NCBI GenBank assembly: GCA_903837445.1 | Contig: CAILUR010000012.1 | Coordinates: 1-17,511, forward strand | Length of the DNA: 17,511 nt | From: an uncultured bacterium | GTDB lineage: Bacteria > Oederibacteriota > PGYV01 > CAILUR01 | Direction of reading: 5' to 3' | Shown: positions 6,384-14,303 of the stretch, piece by piece | How the letters are laid out: each line of letters opens with the position of its first letter | Position numbering within the stretch: the stretch's first letter is position 1 | Made by a program: the position numbers and the translations under genes | Notes under the pieces: model-generated | What the model was told of the DNA's origin: nothing | The model's input: the letters and a program-made list of their open reading frames with translations, nothing else | Databases searched by the model: none

Positions 6384-7616
6384 ATGAGAATAATCGCTGA
6401 TTTTCATATCCATTCTAAATATTCCAGAGCTACGAGCAAAGATATGACAGCACGCACAATAGCGTTATGGGCGGATAAAAAAGGAATAAATATAATAGCC
6501 AGCGGGGACTTTCAACATCCAAAATATCTTGCAGAATTAAAAACAGTCCTTGAAGCCGCGGAACCAGGGCTTTATAAAATAAAAAAAGAACGCTTTGCTT
6601 CAAGGATAGTTTTGAGTACAGAAATTGCCAATATCTATAAGCAGGGTGGAAAAGTAAGGAAAGTTCACACGCTGGTAGTTATGCCGTCCTTAGAGGCGGC
6701 GGAAAAGTTTTCAAAAAAACTTGATAGTTTGGGAAACATAAAATCAGATGGGAGACCTATCTTTGGGTTTCCTACGAAAGATTTGGTAAAGATAGCAAAA
6801 GATATTTGTGCTGACTCTATGATTATTCCAGCACATGTTTGGACACCTTGGTTCTCAGTTTTTGGTTCAAAGTCTGGGTTTGATAGTCTTGAAGAGTGTT
6901 TTGAAGAGCAGACAAAACATATTAAAGCCATAGAGACAGGGTTATCTTCTGATGTGTTAATGAACAGAAGAGTTTCTGCACTGGACAATATAGCCCTTAT
7001 CTCAAACTCTGATGCGCATTCTCCGAGAAAAATCGGCAGAGAAGCAAATGTTTTTGAGACGGACTTGGACTATTATAAAATAAAAAAAGCAATTGAAACA
7101 CGGGATTTGAAACGCTTTCTTTATACCCTTGAATTTTTCCCTGAAGAGGGAAAATATCACAATGATGGGCATAGACTTTGTAAGGTAAATCTTTCGCCGA
7201 GAGAAGCTTTGGCAAACAACAACCTGTGCCCAGTGTGTCTCAAACCGCTGACTTTGGGAGTGCTCCACAGAGTGGAAGTACTCGCTGATAGACCGTTGGG
7301 TTACAAACTTGATAAGTATATTCCTCAAAAACATTTGGTACCACTTGAAGAACTGATAGCGGCAGTATATGGTGTCGCTCCATCAGCAAAAAAAGTACAA
7401 ACCGAGTATATTAGAATGTTACAGGTGGGGGGCACGGAGTTTGAGCTTTTATTGGATAAACAAAAGGAAGCCCTTTTGAAAATTACAGAGGAGAGGATTA
7501 CAGAAGCAATTCTAAAAGTCCGTTCTGAAATGGTAAATATAATTCCTGGATATGATGGGGAGTTTGGGAAAATTTTAGTGTCGGACAAAAAGAAACGAGT
7601 GGCGGGTATTTTGTAA
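6384..7616 (+). CDS. Endonuclease Q-like PHP-domain DNA repair nuclease
   Basis: The 410-residue protein begins with a PHP metallo-hydrolase domain. Its first motif, DFHIHSKYSRATSKDM (6-21, His8 and His10), is characteristic of the EndoQ group. Other metal ligands are visible: Asp42 and His45 (SGDFQHP), Glu80, His95, His151 (AHVWTPWFSVFGSKSGFDS) and Asp210/His212 (ISNSDAHSPRKIGREANVF). A zinc-finger region follows, with DGHRLC (His263, Cys266) and CPVC (Cys282, Cys285), then LTLGVLHRVEVLADRP. A helical C-terminal domain completes the EndoQ architecture. EndoQ, first known from Thermococcales, nicks DNA 5' to uracil, hypoxanthine, xanthine and abasic sites, starting repair of deaminated bases. 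It is patchily distributed in bacteria. The start is ATG 6384 after AAAGGCGG. The next gene is a LOG-family protein 34 bases downstream. Confidence 0.88.
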   Translation: MRIIADFHIHSKYSRATSKDMTARTIALWADKKGINIIASGDFQHPKYLAELKTVLEAAEPGLYKIKKERFASRIVLSTEIANIYKQGGKVRKVHTLVVMPSLEAAEKFSKKLDSLGNIKSDGRPIFGFPTKDLVKIAKDICADSMIIPAHVWTPWFSVFGSKSGFDSLEECFEEQTKHIKAIETGLSSDVLMNRRVSALDNIALISNSDAHSPRKIGREANVFETDLDYYKIKKAIETRDLKRFLYTLEFFPEEGKYHNDGHRLCKVNLSPREALANNNLCPVCLKPLTLGVLHRVEVLADRPLGYKLDKYIPQKHLVPLEELIAAVYGVAPSAKKVQTEYIRMLQVGGTEFELLLDKQKEALLKITEERITEAILKVRSEMVNIIPGYDGEFGKILVSDKKKRVAGIL

Positions 7617-7650
7617 AAAGCCGGATGCGGCATATTATTGGGGGTGCAAA

Positions 7651-8304
7651 GTGAAAGACAGGGAAAATTATGTTACAAAAAAGCTTGCTGACGAATCGTG
7701 GAGAATGTTTAGAATAATGGGAGAGTTTGTCGCAGGGTTTGAAGAAATGGACAGTATAGAAAAAGAAGGAATTTCATTTTTTGGTTCTGCACGGGAGAAA
7801 AAAAATTCTGTGTTCTATAAAGCCGCTGAAGAGACAGCCCATCTGCTGGCAAAAAAGAACTATGCAATAATTACTGGCGGTGGGGCAGGGATAATGGAAG
7901 CTGCTAATAAAGGCGCAGCAAAGGCAAAAGGCATCTCTGTGGGTCTTAATATTTCTTTACCCCATGAGCAACGCTCCAACCCTTATGCAAATGTCAGGCT
8001 TGAGTTCAGGTATTTTTATATTAGAAAAGTAATGTTTGTAAAATATTCCAATGCGTTTGTGGTGTTCCCAGGAGGGTTCGGAACTTTTGATGAGCTCTTT
8101 GAAGCTGCCACCCTCATACAAACAGGAAAAATTAAACCGTTTCCTATTATTTTATACAATAGGGAGTTTTGGGGCGATTTCTATAACTTGCTGAAAAAGA
8201 ACCTGAATAAGCATAAGTTTATTGATAAAAGGGATATGGATATTTTTCATTTCGCGGAAAGCCCAAAGCAAATAGTGGAGATAATAAATGAGCACAAAGG
8301 TTAA
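7651..8304 (+). CDS. LOG-family (TIGR00730-type) nucleotide 5'-monophosphate phosphoribohydrolase
   Basis: This 217-residue Rossmann-fold protein belongs to the lysine-decarboxylase-like/LOG family. Characterised members split nucleoside 5'-monophosphates into a free base and ribose 5-phosphate (plant LOG on cytokinin nucleotides, bacterial PpnN on purine and pyrimidine nucleotides). The family motifs are clear: GGGAGIMEA at 76-84, the R-K pair at 125-126 (FYIRKVMF), and the catalytic PGGFGTFDE at 140-148. The N-terminal 40 residues are a helical extension seen in one LOG subgroup. The start is GTG 7651, preceded by GGGGGTG. Its last 17 bases overlap the start of the HAD gene, so the two are almost certainly translationally coupled. 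The exact nucleotide substrate cannot be told from sequence. Confidence 0.87.
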   Translation: MKDRENYVTKKLADESWRMFRIMGEFVAGFEEMDSIEKEGISFFGSAREKKNSVFYKAAEETAHLLAKKNYAIITGGGAGIMEAANKGAAKAKGISVGLNISLPHEQRSNPYANVRLEFRYFYIRKVMFVKYSNAFVVFPGGFGTFDELFEAATLIQTGKIKPFPIILYNREFWGDFYNLLKKNLNKHKFIDKRDMDIFHFAESPKQIVEIINEHKG

Positions 8305-9010
8305 AGCAGTTTTTTTTGACGCTGGGGAAACACTTATACATCGCAACCCCTCTTTGCTTAAAATTACTGAAAAGTACTTAAAAAAGAATAAAATAAAATT
8401 CAATCCTAAAAAACTTGAACAAGCAATGATTAAAGTGGCGGCTCAAATGAGTACCATAGTGAAAAAAGGCAAAATGACGGATTCTGACAAGTGGGAACTT
8501 TATATGCGTAATGTGTTTAAAGAAATGAAAATCAGCAAGGAACTCCTTCTTCAGGAAATCAAAAAACGGCTTCAAAAAGGCACCAGCTTTCGGCGCTATA
8601 CGGATGTTATTCCTGTTGTAAAGTATTTGAAAGCAAAGGGGATAACTACTGGAGTCATTTCAAATGCCCCCAGTCATCTTTGGGATATGCTGAAAAGGGC
8701 TGGGATTTTAAATTTGTTTGAACACATAATAATTTCTGAAGAAACTGGCTATGAAAAACCTCACAGACAGATATTTGAAGCCGCTTTGAAAAAAGCAAAA
8801 GTGAAAAGTTCGGAGTTTGTATATGTGGGTGACAATTATCTGGCGGATATAGTGGGTGCACGGCAAATGGGAATGATTCCTGTATGGATAGTCCGAAAAA
8901 CTGCCCACGCACATTTTTCTTACAGACATGCGCATAAAGGCGAACGAGTAAGGACTATTAGCGGACTGAAAGGTCTGCTTGAAATGTTGAAAAAAGAAAA
9001 GTTAATTTAA
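8288..9010 (+). CDS. HAD-superfamily hydrolase with D-x-G catalytic motif
   Basis: This 240-residue protein has a Rossmannoid core with a helical cap at about residues 20-100 (subclass I). Motif I is FFDAGETL, with nucleophile Asp11. The usual second aspartate two positions on, the general acid/base of phosphatases, is Gly13. Motif II is VISNA (Ser125, Asn126), motif III is Lys157 (EKPHRQIFEAAL), and motif IV is VGDNYLADIVGARQMGM (Asp182, Asp187). Members of this type include phosphatases acting on nucleotides or sugar phosphates, and haloacid dehalogenases. The substrate is unknown. The start is ATG 8288, inside the end of the LOG gene, after GTGGAG at 8275-8280. The coupling suggests the HAD enzyme acts on a LOG product such as a sugar phosphate, but this is inference. 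Confidence 0.85.
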   Translation: MSTKVKAVFFDAGETLIHRNPSLLKITEKYLKKNKIKFNPKKLEQAMIKVAAQMSTIVKKGKMTDSDKWELYMRNVFKEMKISKELLLQEIKKRLQKGTSFRRYTDVIPVVKYLKAKGITTGVISNAPSHLWDMLKRAGILNLFEHIIISEETGYEKPHRQIFEAALKKAKVKSSEFVYVGDNYLADIVGARQMGMIPVWIVRKTAHAHFSYRHAHKGERVRTISGLKGLLEMLKKEKLI

Positions 9011-9015
9011 TTATT

Positions 9016-9021
9016 GAGGTG
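9016..9021 (+). promoter_or_regulatory. Ribosome binding site that decides a GTG start
   Basis: GAGGTG precedes the GTG at 9026. An in-frame TTG at 9014 overlaps this site and would add four residues (MRCF) before the normal GT2 start. The same attattgaggt-n-tttt arrangement precedes the acylphosphatase start at 1248. Confidence 0.55.
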
Positions 9022-9025
9022 TTTT

Positions 9026-9982
9026 GTGAAAGTGACATTGATAGTTCCGACTAAAACGCTTGACCACAGAATTGACATACTCTTAAATACGAGTGAGGCA
9101 TTTGGGTATGATTTGATAATTGTGGAAGGCAGAAACCCTTCTTTTCAAAGAAACGAAGCCGTAAAACGGGCTACGGGAGAAATTATTTATTTTGTGGATA
9201 ATGATTCGGTGGTGGCGAAGGGAAATGTGGAAAAAGCACTGGCATTGTTTGAAGCGAATGCCACCGTGGGGATTATTGGAGGACCGAGCTTAACCCCAGA
9301 AACGGATAGCCTACTTCAAAAAGCTTTTGGGACAGCCTTGGCTTCTCCTTTTGCGACAGGCAAGAGTGCGGCGCGTTACAAAAGCATTGGGGAAATGCGG
9401 GAAACGGATGAAAAAGAAATAATTCTGTGTAATTTTTTCATAAGAAAAAGTTTATTTGATGAGTTGTCAGGTTTTAATGAGACACTTTATCCAAACGAAG
9501 AAAATGAATTTATGAATCGTGTGGCAGGGTTGGGGTATAAAATAATATATGCCCCAGATATAACAGTAAACAGGTCTCAACGGAAGACCTGGGAATTGTT
9601 TTTAAACCAGTGTTTCGCCTATGGCAAGGGCAGAGCAGAACAGATCAAAGTCAAGTTTGAAAAAAAAGATCTTGTAAACTTAGTTCCTGCGGTTTTTGTT
9701 TTTTATCTGCTTTTATTGGTGGGGTTTATTGTTGTGGAGTTGTCTTTTGATTTTGTTATAGCCTTACCTTTGCCGATATATTTGGGTTTGTCTTTGTTTT
9801 CTGCTTTTAAAGCCTGGCTTGAAAATAAAAATATTAAGATATTTATGTTGTTGTTTTTTATTTTCCCCATTGTTCATATTTTGTATGGGTGTGGTTTGAT
9901 TTTTGGTTTTATATTTTCTAAAAAGAAAAATTTGGATAAAAATATTGAATTTATGAGAGTTCCAGCAGGTAGGGAATTTTGA
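9026..9982 (+). CDS. GT2 family glycosyltransferase with C-terminal membrane anchor
   Basis: The 318-residue protein starts with a GT-A glycosyltransferase domain: VTLIVPTK at the N-terminus, then the donor/metal-binding DND at 58-60 (IIYFVDNDSVV). An acidic acceptor-site segment, NEENEF, lies at 157-162, and a QRKTWELFLNQCFAYGKGRA segment resembles the Q/R-rich motif of processive or lipid-linked GT2 enzymes. Three hydrophobic segments (about 216-238, 242-262, 270-297) anchor the C-terminus in the inner membrane with the catalytic domain in the cytoplasm. It likely adds a sugar to a lipid carrier or surface glycan precursor. Its stop overlaps the TTG start of the next glycosyltransferase by 4 bases, so the two are translationally coupled. 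Confidence 0.85.
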   Translation: MKVTLIVPTKTLDHRIDILLNTSEAFGYDLIIVEGRNPSFQRNEAVKRATGEIIYFVDNDSVVAKGNVEKALALFEANATVGIIGGPSLTPETDSLLQKAFGTALASPFATGKSAARYKSIGEMRETDEKEIILCNFFIRKSLFDELSGFNETLYPNEENEFMNRVAGLGYKIIYAPDITVNRSQRKTWELFLNQCFAYGKGRAEQIKVKFEKKDLVNLVPAVFVFYLLLLVGFIVVELSFDFVIALPLPIYLGLSLFSAFKAWLENKNIKIFMLLFFIFPIVHILYGCGLIFGFIFSKKKNLDKNIEFMRVPAGREF

Positions 9983-11061
9983 AAATTCTTGTGCTGTCAT
10001 CACAGGCAAGCAATACTGGTTCTGCCCTGCGGGCTGGATATATTGCCAAATACTTAAAAAAAGCAGGGGCACAAGTCACTTATGTAAGACCGCCTTTTGT
10101 AAGCTTGCCTTTTATGCTGGATTTCCTACTCTCTCTAATCTACTATTTTTTCACTCTGACCAATAGCAGGTATGACATAGTTTTTATTGTCAAACCTTAT
10201 CCCAACACGGTCTGGCCAGCTTTACTTTTGAAAAAACAAGGTGCCAAACTGGTAATTGATATTGATGATTTAGACCACGGATATAGAGTAGGATTTTTGT
10301 CAAAAGTGATAGAAAAAATACAAAAAACCCTCACGGAAAAAGCCGATCTTTTGACTTCTCACAATGATGCCTTGATAAAAATACTTGAAAGTGCGCACCC
10401 GAAGTTTGCGGCTAAAATATATAAGCTTGAACAAGGCGTGGACTTTGAAGTGTTTAAAGCGGAACAGATAGATAATAAAAAGATAGGACTAATTCGACAA
10501 CAGTTTGTCGGGAAAAAACTTTTATTTTATACGGCGCATTTGAATATAGCCTCATATCTGGATGATATTTTTGAGGCACTGAAAAAAATTGCTGATAAAA
10601 ATGTTTTGCTTTTAGTGGCTGGGGGCGGACCTTTAGAAAAATACTATAAAAAGTCGGCGCGAGCGAAAGGGCTTAAAGATAGGGTGATATTTTTAGGGCA
10701 ACTGTCACGACCTGAAATTGCCACATATATAAAGACCAGCGATTTGTGTCTAGTATATTACAGGGATGTGCTTGTGAACAAGTACAGGGCCTCTATGAAA
10801 CTTCGCGAATATCTGGCTATGGGAAAACGCGTAGTGGCACCCGCGGTCGGAGAAATTAATTATTTTAAAAAGGTAGTCCTGCTAAGTGGAAAAAATATCA
10901 CAGTGTTTGCGGCAGTAATTAAAAAAAACATATATCTCGTGGATAAGTTTAATATAAAAGGGCAGCAGTTAATATTGAATCAGTATGACTGGAAAAAAGA
11001 AGCAAAAGAATTTTATGTATTTTTAAAACATAAGTTTATGATATCGCCAAAGGGGAACTGA
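9979..11061 (+). CDS. GT-B fold (GT4-like) glycosyltransferase
   Basis: This 360-residue GT-B enzyme is of the GT1/GT4-like kind. The N-terminal half (about 1-165) has the Rossmann start MKILVLSSQASNTGSALRAGYIAKYLK and the segment VIDIDDLDHGYR. The C-terminal half contains the donor-binding features LLVAGGGPLEKYY, RVIFLGQLSRPEIATYIKTSDL and RASMKLREYLAMGKRVV, where Glu277 is the second glutamate position of the E-x7-E motif. The first glutamate position is Tyr269, a variation found in some GT4 proteins. The start is TTG 9979, inside the stop of the preceding GT2 gene, after AGGTAGGGA. It is cytosolic or peripheral and likely works with its coupled GT2 partner on the same glycan. Donor and acceptor are unknown. 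Confidence 0.86.
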   Translation: MKILVLSSQASNTGSALRAGYIAKYLKKAGAQVTYVRPPFVSLPFMLDFLLSLIYYFFTLTNSRYDIVFIVKPYPNTVWPALLLKKQGAKLVIDIDDLDHGYRVGFLSKVIEKIQKTLTEKADLLTSHNDALIKILESAHPKFAAKIYKLEQGVDFEVFKAEQIDNKKIGLIRQQFVGKKLLFYTAHLNIASYLDDIFEALKKIADKNVLLLVAGGGPLEKYYKKSARAKGLKDRVIFLGQLSRPEIATYIKTSDLCLVYYRDVLVNKYRASMKLREYLAMGKRVVAPAVGEINYFKKVVLLSGKNITVFAAVIKKNIYLVDKFNIKGQQLILNQYDWKKEAKEFYVFLKHKFMISPKGN

Positions 11062-11063
11062 GT

Positions 11064-12050
11064 GTGTTTGAAGCAAGATATTATGAAAAGGAACAGGGCA
11101 AAAAAACCCGCTGTCTTTTGTGTCCGCACAACTGTCTGATTGCGGACAATAAAACAGGTATTTGTGAAGTTCGAACAAATAAAAATGGCATACTTTATAC
11201 GCAAGTTTACGGAGAGGTCTCTGGGTATGCCGTGGACCCAGTGGAAAAAAAACCTCTGTATCATTTTTATCCTGGGCGCACCTTGTTTTCTATAGGCACC
11301 TGGGGTTGTAATTTTAAATGTGCCTATTGTCAGAACTGGAATATTTCACAACAACAAGTGGAGACTACGCATTTTAAAAAAGAAGAAATTGTGGCAATGG
11401 CGCTCCGTGAAGGGGCTGTCGGAATCGCTTATACTTATAATGAACCCACTATTTGGCACGAATTTGTGCACGATACAGCGGTGTACGCAAAGGCACGAGG
11501 GCTTAAAAATGTGATGGTGACCAACGGATTTATTAATGAGGCACCGCTGGCAGATTTGTTTCCCGTAATAGATGGTATGAATATTGACTTAAAGGCCTTT
11601 ACGGAAAAGTTTTACACAGAGACAGCCAAAGGCAATTTAGCTCCTGTGCTTAAAAGCATTAAAACAGCCTATGAAGCGGGAGTCCACATAGAACTTACTA
11701 ATCTTGTGGTGCCGGGGTTGAATGACAGTGAAAGGGAAATTATGGAAATGACAGAGTGGATAGCGGCTTTGTCTCCTGAAATACCGCTTCATTTTTCAAG
11801 ATATTTCCCACAATATCTTACAACAATGGGACCCACTAAACTGGAGACTCTGAAAAAAGCGAATGAAATAGCTTCTCAAAAGTTAAAATATGTATATATA
11901 GGCAATGTGGCAGGGGAAGCAGTGGCTGATACCTGTTGTTCTGCCTGTGGAAAAAAACTAATAAAAAGAGATAACTATAAAATACTGGAAAATAATATCA
12001 GTGGCGGGAAATGCAAGTTTTGTGGAGAAAAAATATATGGACACTTCTAA
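11064..12050 (+). CDS. amrS: AmmeMemoRadiSam-system radical SAM enzyme (AmrS-like)
   Basis: The 328-residue protein has the radical SAM cluster motif CNFKCAYC (Cys82, Cys86, Cys89), which binds a 4Fe-4S cluster and cleaves S-adenosylmethionine. An N-terminal cysteine set, CLLCPHNC plus GIC (17, 20, 24, 34), is typical of AmrS and related PflA-like activase proteins. The C-terminus carries two more pairs (291/292 and 295; 317 and 320) like a rubredoxin-type knuckle. The middle has TYNEPTIWHEF and IDGMNIDLKAF as in this family. AmrS is usually found with AMMECR1-like and Memo-like proteins, forming a system of incompletely known function. Neither partner is in this window. The start is GTG 11064, two bases after the upstream stop, after AGGGG. 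Confidence 0.88.
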   Translation: MFEARYYEKEQGKKTRCLLCPHNCLIADNKTGICEVRTNKNGILYTQVYGEVSGYAVDPVEKKPLYHFYPGRTLFSIGTWGCNFKCAYCQNWNISQQQVETTHFKKEEIVAMALREGAVGIAYTYNEPTIWHEFVHDTAVYAKARGLKNVMVTNGFINEAPLADLFPVIDGMNIDLKAFTEKFYTETAKGNLAPVLKSIKTAYEAGVHIELTNLVVPGLNDSEREIMEMTEWIAALSPEIPLHFSRYFPQYLTTMGPTKLETLKKANEIASQKLKYVYIGNVAGEAVADTCCSACGKKLIKRDNYKILENNISGGKCKFCGEKIYGHF

Positions 12051-12108
12051 TTTTTTGAAAAATACATAACTATATTTAAAAATATGAAATCTAAAACAGG
12101 GAGTTAAA

Positions 12109-12687
12109 ATGAAACTGATTTTGGCATCTTCTTCTCCAAGACGAGTTCAGCTTTTAAAAGAAAACGGAATACGCTTTACCATAGTCAAACACGGCGCCGA
12201 TGAGGAAGCCGTCATAAAGAGGCTTAAGTCACACGATCCAGTAAAGGTCGCCAATATGGTGGCGTATGCCAAGGCTTTTTCTGTGGCGAGTAAAATAAAA
12301 AAAGGATTGGTGTTGGGCTCGGATACTATAGTGGTTATAAACAATAAGATAATCGGCAAACCCACAAGCATAAAAGATGCTGAAAAAATATTGGGGACTT
12401 TAAGTAAAGGCACGCACAGGGTAATTACTTCAATTGTCTTTATGGATGCGGCGACATACAAGACCGTTATTACTCACGATATTTCATATGTGACCTTTAA
12501 AAAATTAAGTAAGGACTGGATAAAAAAATATGTAAGGACAAACAATGTGATGGATAAGGCTGGCGCTTATGCGGTACAGGAAAACTCGGATCCGTTTATA
12601 AAGGAAGTTAAAGGGTCTTACAGTAATGTGGTGGGCCTACCGATAGAAAAAGTGAAGAGCGTTCTAAAACACTGGGAAAAATTATAA
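12109..12687 (+). CDS. maf: Maf-family nucleotide pyrophosphatase
   Basis: This 192-residue house-cleaning enzyme hydrolyses canonical or modified NTPs (dTTP/UTP or related) to monophosphate and pyrophosphate, limiting misincorporation. Diagnostic motifs are LASSSPRR at 5-12, GSDTIV at 70-75 with Asp72, GKP at 83-85, DKAGAYAVQ near 150, and SNVVGLPIEKV near the C-terminus. Length and motif order are standard. The ATG follows GGGAG (12099-12103). It is the last gene of the long + strand run: a strong hairpin begins right at the stop codon. Which Maf subgroup it belongs to is not decided, because the residues between AVQ and GSYSNVVG differ from the well-known YhdE sequence. Confidence 0.93.
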   Translation: MKLILASSSPRRVQLLKENGIRFTIVKHGADEEAVIKRLKSHDPVKVANMVAYAKAFSVASKIKKGLVLGSDTIVVINNKIIGKPTSIKDAEKILGTLSKGTHRVITSIVFMDAATYKTVITHDISYVTFKKLSKDWIKKYVRTNNVMDKAGAYAVQENSDPFIKEVKGSYSNVVGLPIEKVKSVLKHWEKL

Positions 12688-12721
12688 AAAAAAAGGCCAC
12701 TGCTTTGCGCAGCGGCCTTTT
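12688..12721. terminator. Bidirectional intrinsic terminator between maf and the PpiD-like gene
   Basis: A-run, then GGCC-A-CTGC (12695-12703) pairs with GCAG-C-GGCC (12709-12717) around a 5-base loop, with one A-C mismatch. Four T residues follow on the + strand. On the - strand the hairpin is followed by about nine T residues, so it should act more strongly on transcription of the PpiD-like gene. The two genes converge here. Confidence 0.88.
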
Positions 12722-12734
12722 ATAAAATATAAAC

Positions 12735-14195
12735 TTAAAGATTCTTTTCGTAGATTTTGACTTCCTCTTCTTTTCTAAGCGCTGCACTTAAGGCCTTGTA
12801 AACATCTTCGAGTTTTACCAAACGCAAACGGTCTTGGGTGGCTTCATATTCTGTGGTAAATCTGACCTTGTTAAAAGCAGAAGGTTTTTCAGAGGACAAC
12901 TTAGCAATGTAAAACCCGTTATCTCCAGTTATGATATCTGACACTTCACCGAGATTGAGCTCGAGAACTGAATCGGCAAAACTTTGTGACTTAATGGAAT
13001 CAAGTTTTGAGTCCTTTGTAAAAGAGAAGGCATTAAGAATTCTAGCGCCCGCTTTGAGTGCGGCTTTGTCAAACAACTCGCCGGATTTTAAAGCTTCTTT
13101 AAAAGCAAAGGCTTTCTCGTAAGCTATCTTCATACCATCTTCTTTTAATATGGCTTTTAAAACTAAATCGCGAGAGCCCTTATAAGTGGGTTCAAACCCC
13201 GCATCTTTGCCTTCGCTTTTTAATATATGATAGCCGTATTGGGTTTTTACAAGGCGGCTTATTTCTCCTGGTTTTAAAGCAAAGGCCGCGCTCTCAAATT
13301 CAGGGACCATTTTTCCGCGTTCAAACCAACCCAATTCTCCACCTTTATCTTTTGATCCTGGGTCTTGAGAGTATTTTTTTGCCAGGGCAGAGAAGCTCTC
13401 TCCGCGTTTCGCCCGCGCTTGTATTTCTGTAGCGAGCTTAAGCGCGACTTCTTCAGAGGTCGCATTGAGTGAAAGTCCGGCGCCGTTGGAAATGATAAGA
13501 ATATGCGCGGCTTTTACCCGCTCTGGTTTTGTGTAGGTATTTTTGTGCATAGCATAATAATCTTTCATACGGTCTTCGTCAATTTTTAGAGCGCCAGTAT
13601 AGAGCGAATAGCTAAAGTCGGCGTAATGGGCACTCACTGTTCTGTTTCTTTTTATAAAATAATTTTTTATTTCATCGTCAGACATTTTTATGGAAGCGGT
13701 GAGAAAGTTTTTTACTTTTGCCAAAATAATCATTTGCCGCTGTTGGAATTCAAACTCTTCTGGAGTCAAACGGTTGTCGTTGAGAATCTGAAGGTAGCGC
13801 TGTTTATCAAACCCTTTTGCGCCCTGAAAGGACTGTATGCCCATTATGGATTGTTGCACTTCTTCATCTGAGACCGCTACATTTATTTTTTTAGCATAGC
13901 CCAGCATAAGGTTCTTTTCAATTATTTCATTTAGCGCTTCTTTTTTAAGTTCTTTTTCACGGGCATCGCTGACTTTTTGCCCTTTGCCGAGCAGTTGTTG
14001 CACTTTTTCCTGCCAGAGTTTTGACACATCCGCATATAAAATGTCGGTCTTGCCTATGCGGGCAACTGTATCAGGATTGGATTTGTTAAAAGACATTTGC
14101 GCGCCCCACAATATAAATATAGTAAGTAGAAAAGCCGTAAGCACGATCCACAGCACCACTTTCGCGCCACTTCTCATTTTTCGCATATCAAACAT
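12735..14195 (-). CDS. PpiD/SurA-like membrane-anchored peptidyl-prolyl cis-trans isomerase
   Basis: The 486-residue protein has one N-terminal membrane anchor (about 13-34, VVLWIVLTAFLLTIFILWGA) preceded by basic residues, so the bulk lies in the periplasm. A SurA-N-like chaperone region runs about 42-200. A parvulin rotamase domain (about 226-330) has VKAAHILI with His231, FSALAKKYSQDPGSKDKGGELGWFERGKMVPEFE, and YGYHILK with His323. A second, weaker parvulin-like region fills the rest. This is the PpiD layout, except that the length is shorter than the roughly 620 residues of E. coli PpiD. It probably assists folding of exported or outer-membrane proteins. The start is the ATG at 14193-14195 behind GAGGTGATGAC. 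It has its own promoter. Confidence 0.88.
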   Translation of the reverse strand: MFDMRKMRSGAKVVLWIVLTAFLLTIFILWGAQMSFNKSNPDTVARIGKTDILYADVSKLWQEKVQQLLGKGQKVSDAREKELKKEALNEIIEKNLMLGYAKKINVAVSDEEVQQSIMGIQSFQGAKGFDKQRYLQILNDNRLTPEEFEFQQRQMIILAKVKNFLTASIKMSDDEIKNYFIKRNRTVSAHYADFSYSLYTGALKIDEDRMKDYYAMHKNTYTKPERVKAAHILIISNGAGLSLNATSEEVALKLATEIQARAKRGESFSALAKKYSQDPGSKDKGGELGWFERGKMVPEFESAAFALKPGEISRLVKTQYGYHILKSEGKDAGFEPTYKGSRDLVLKAILKEDGMKIAYEKAFAFKEALKSGELFDKAALKAGARILNAFSFTKDSKLDSIKSQSFADSVLELNLGEVSDIITGDNGFYIAKLSSEKPSAFNKVRFTTEYEATQDRLRLVKLEDVYKALSAALRKEEEVKIYEKNL

Positions 14196-14248
14196 GTCAT
14201 CACCTCATAAAAGTTTTAGCCCGAAGGCGTTTGAATAATATGCCGATA

Positions 14249-14277
14249 ATTATAGGAAATTTTAAGGGAATATGCAA
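14249..14277 (-). promoter_or_regulatory. Sigma-70 promoter of the PpiD-like gene
   Basis: Reading the - strand, TTGCAT (14272-14277) and TATAAT (14249-14254) are separated by 17 bases. Transcription would start near 14242, about 46 bases before the ATG. It is nearly back to back with the + strand promoter at 14304. Confidence 0.75.
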
Positions 14278-14303
14278 CGAAAAAAACAGAGGAGAGAATA
14301 CAA

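Noticed and set aside
12055..12083. TTGAAA with a TAAAAA-like -10 upstream of maf
   Set aside because: The -10 is poor and the surrounding sequence is simply AT-rich. Maf is adequately explained as the last gene of the upstream run.
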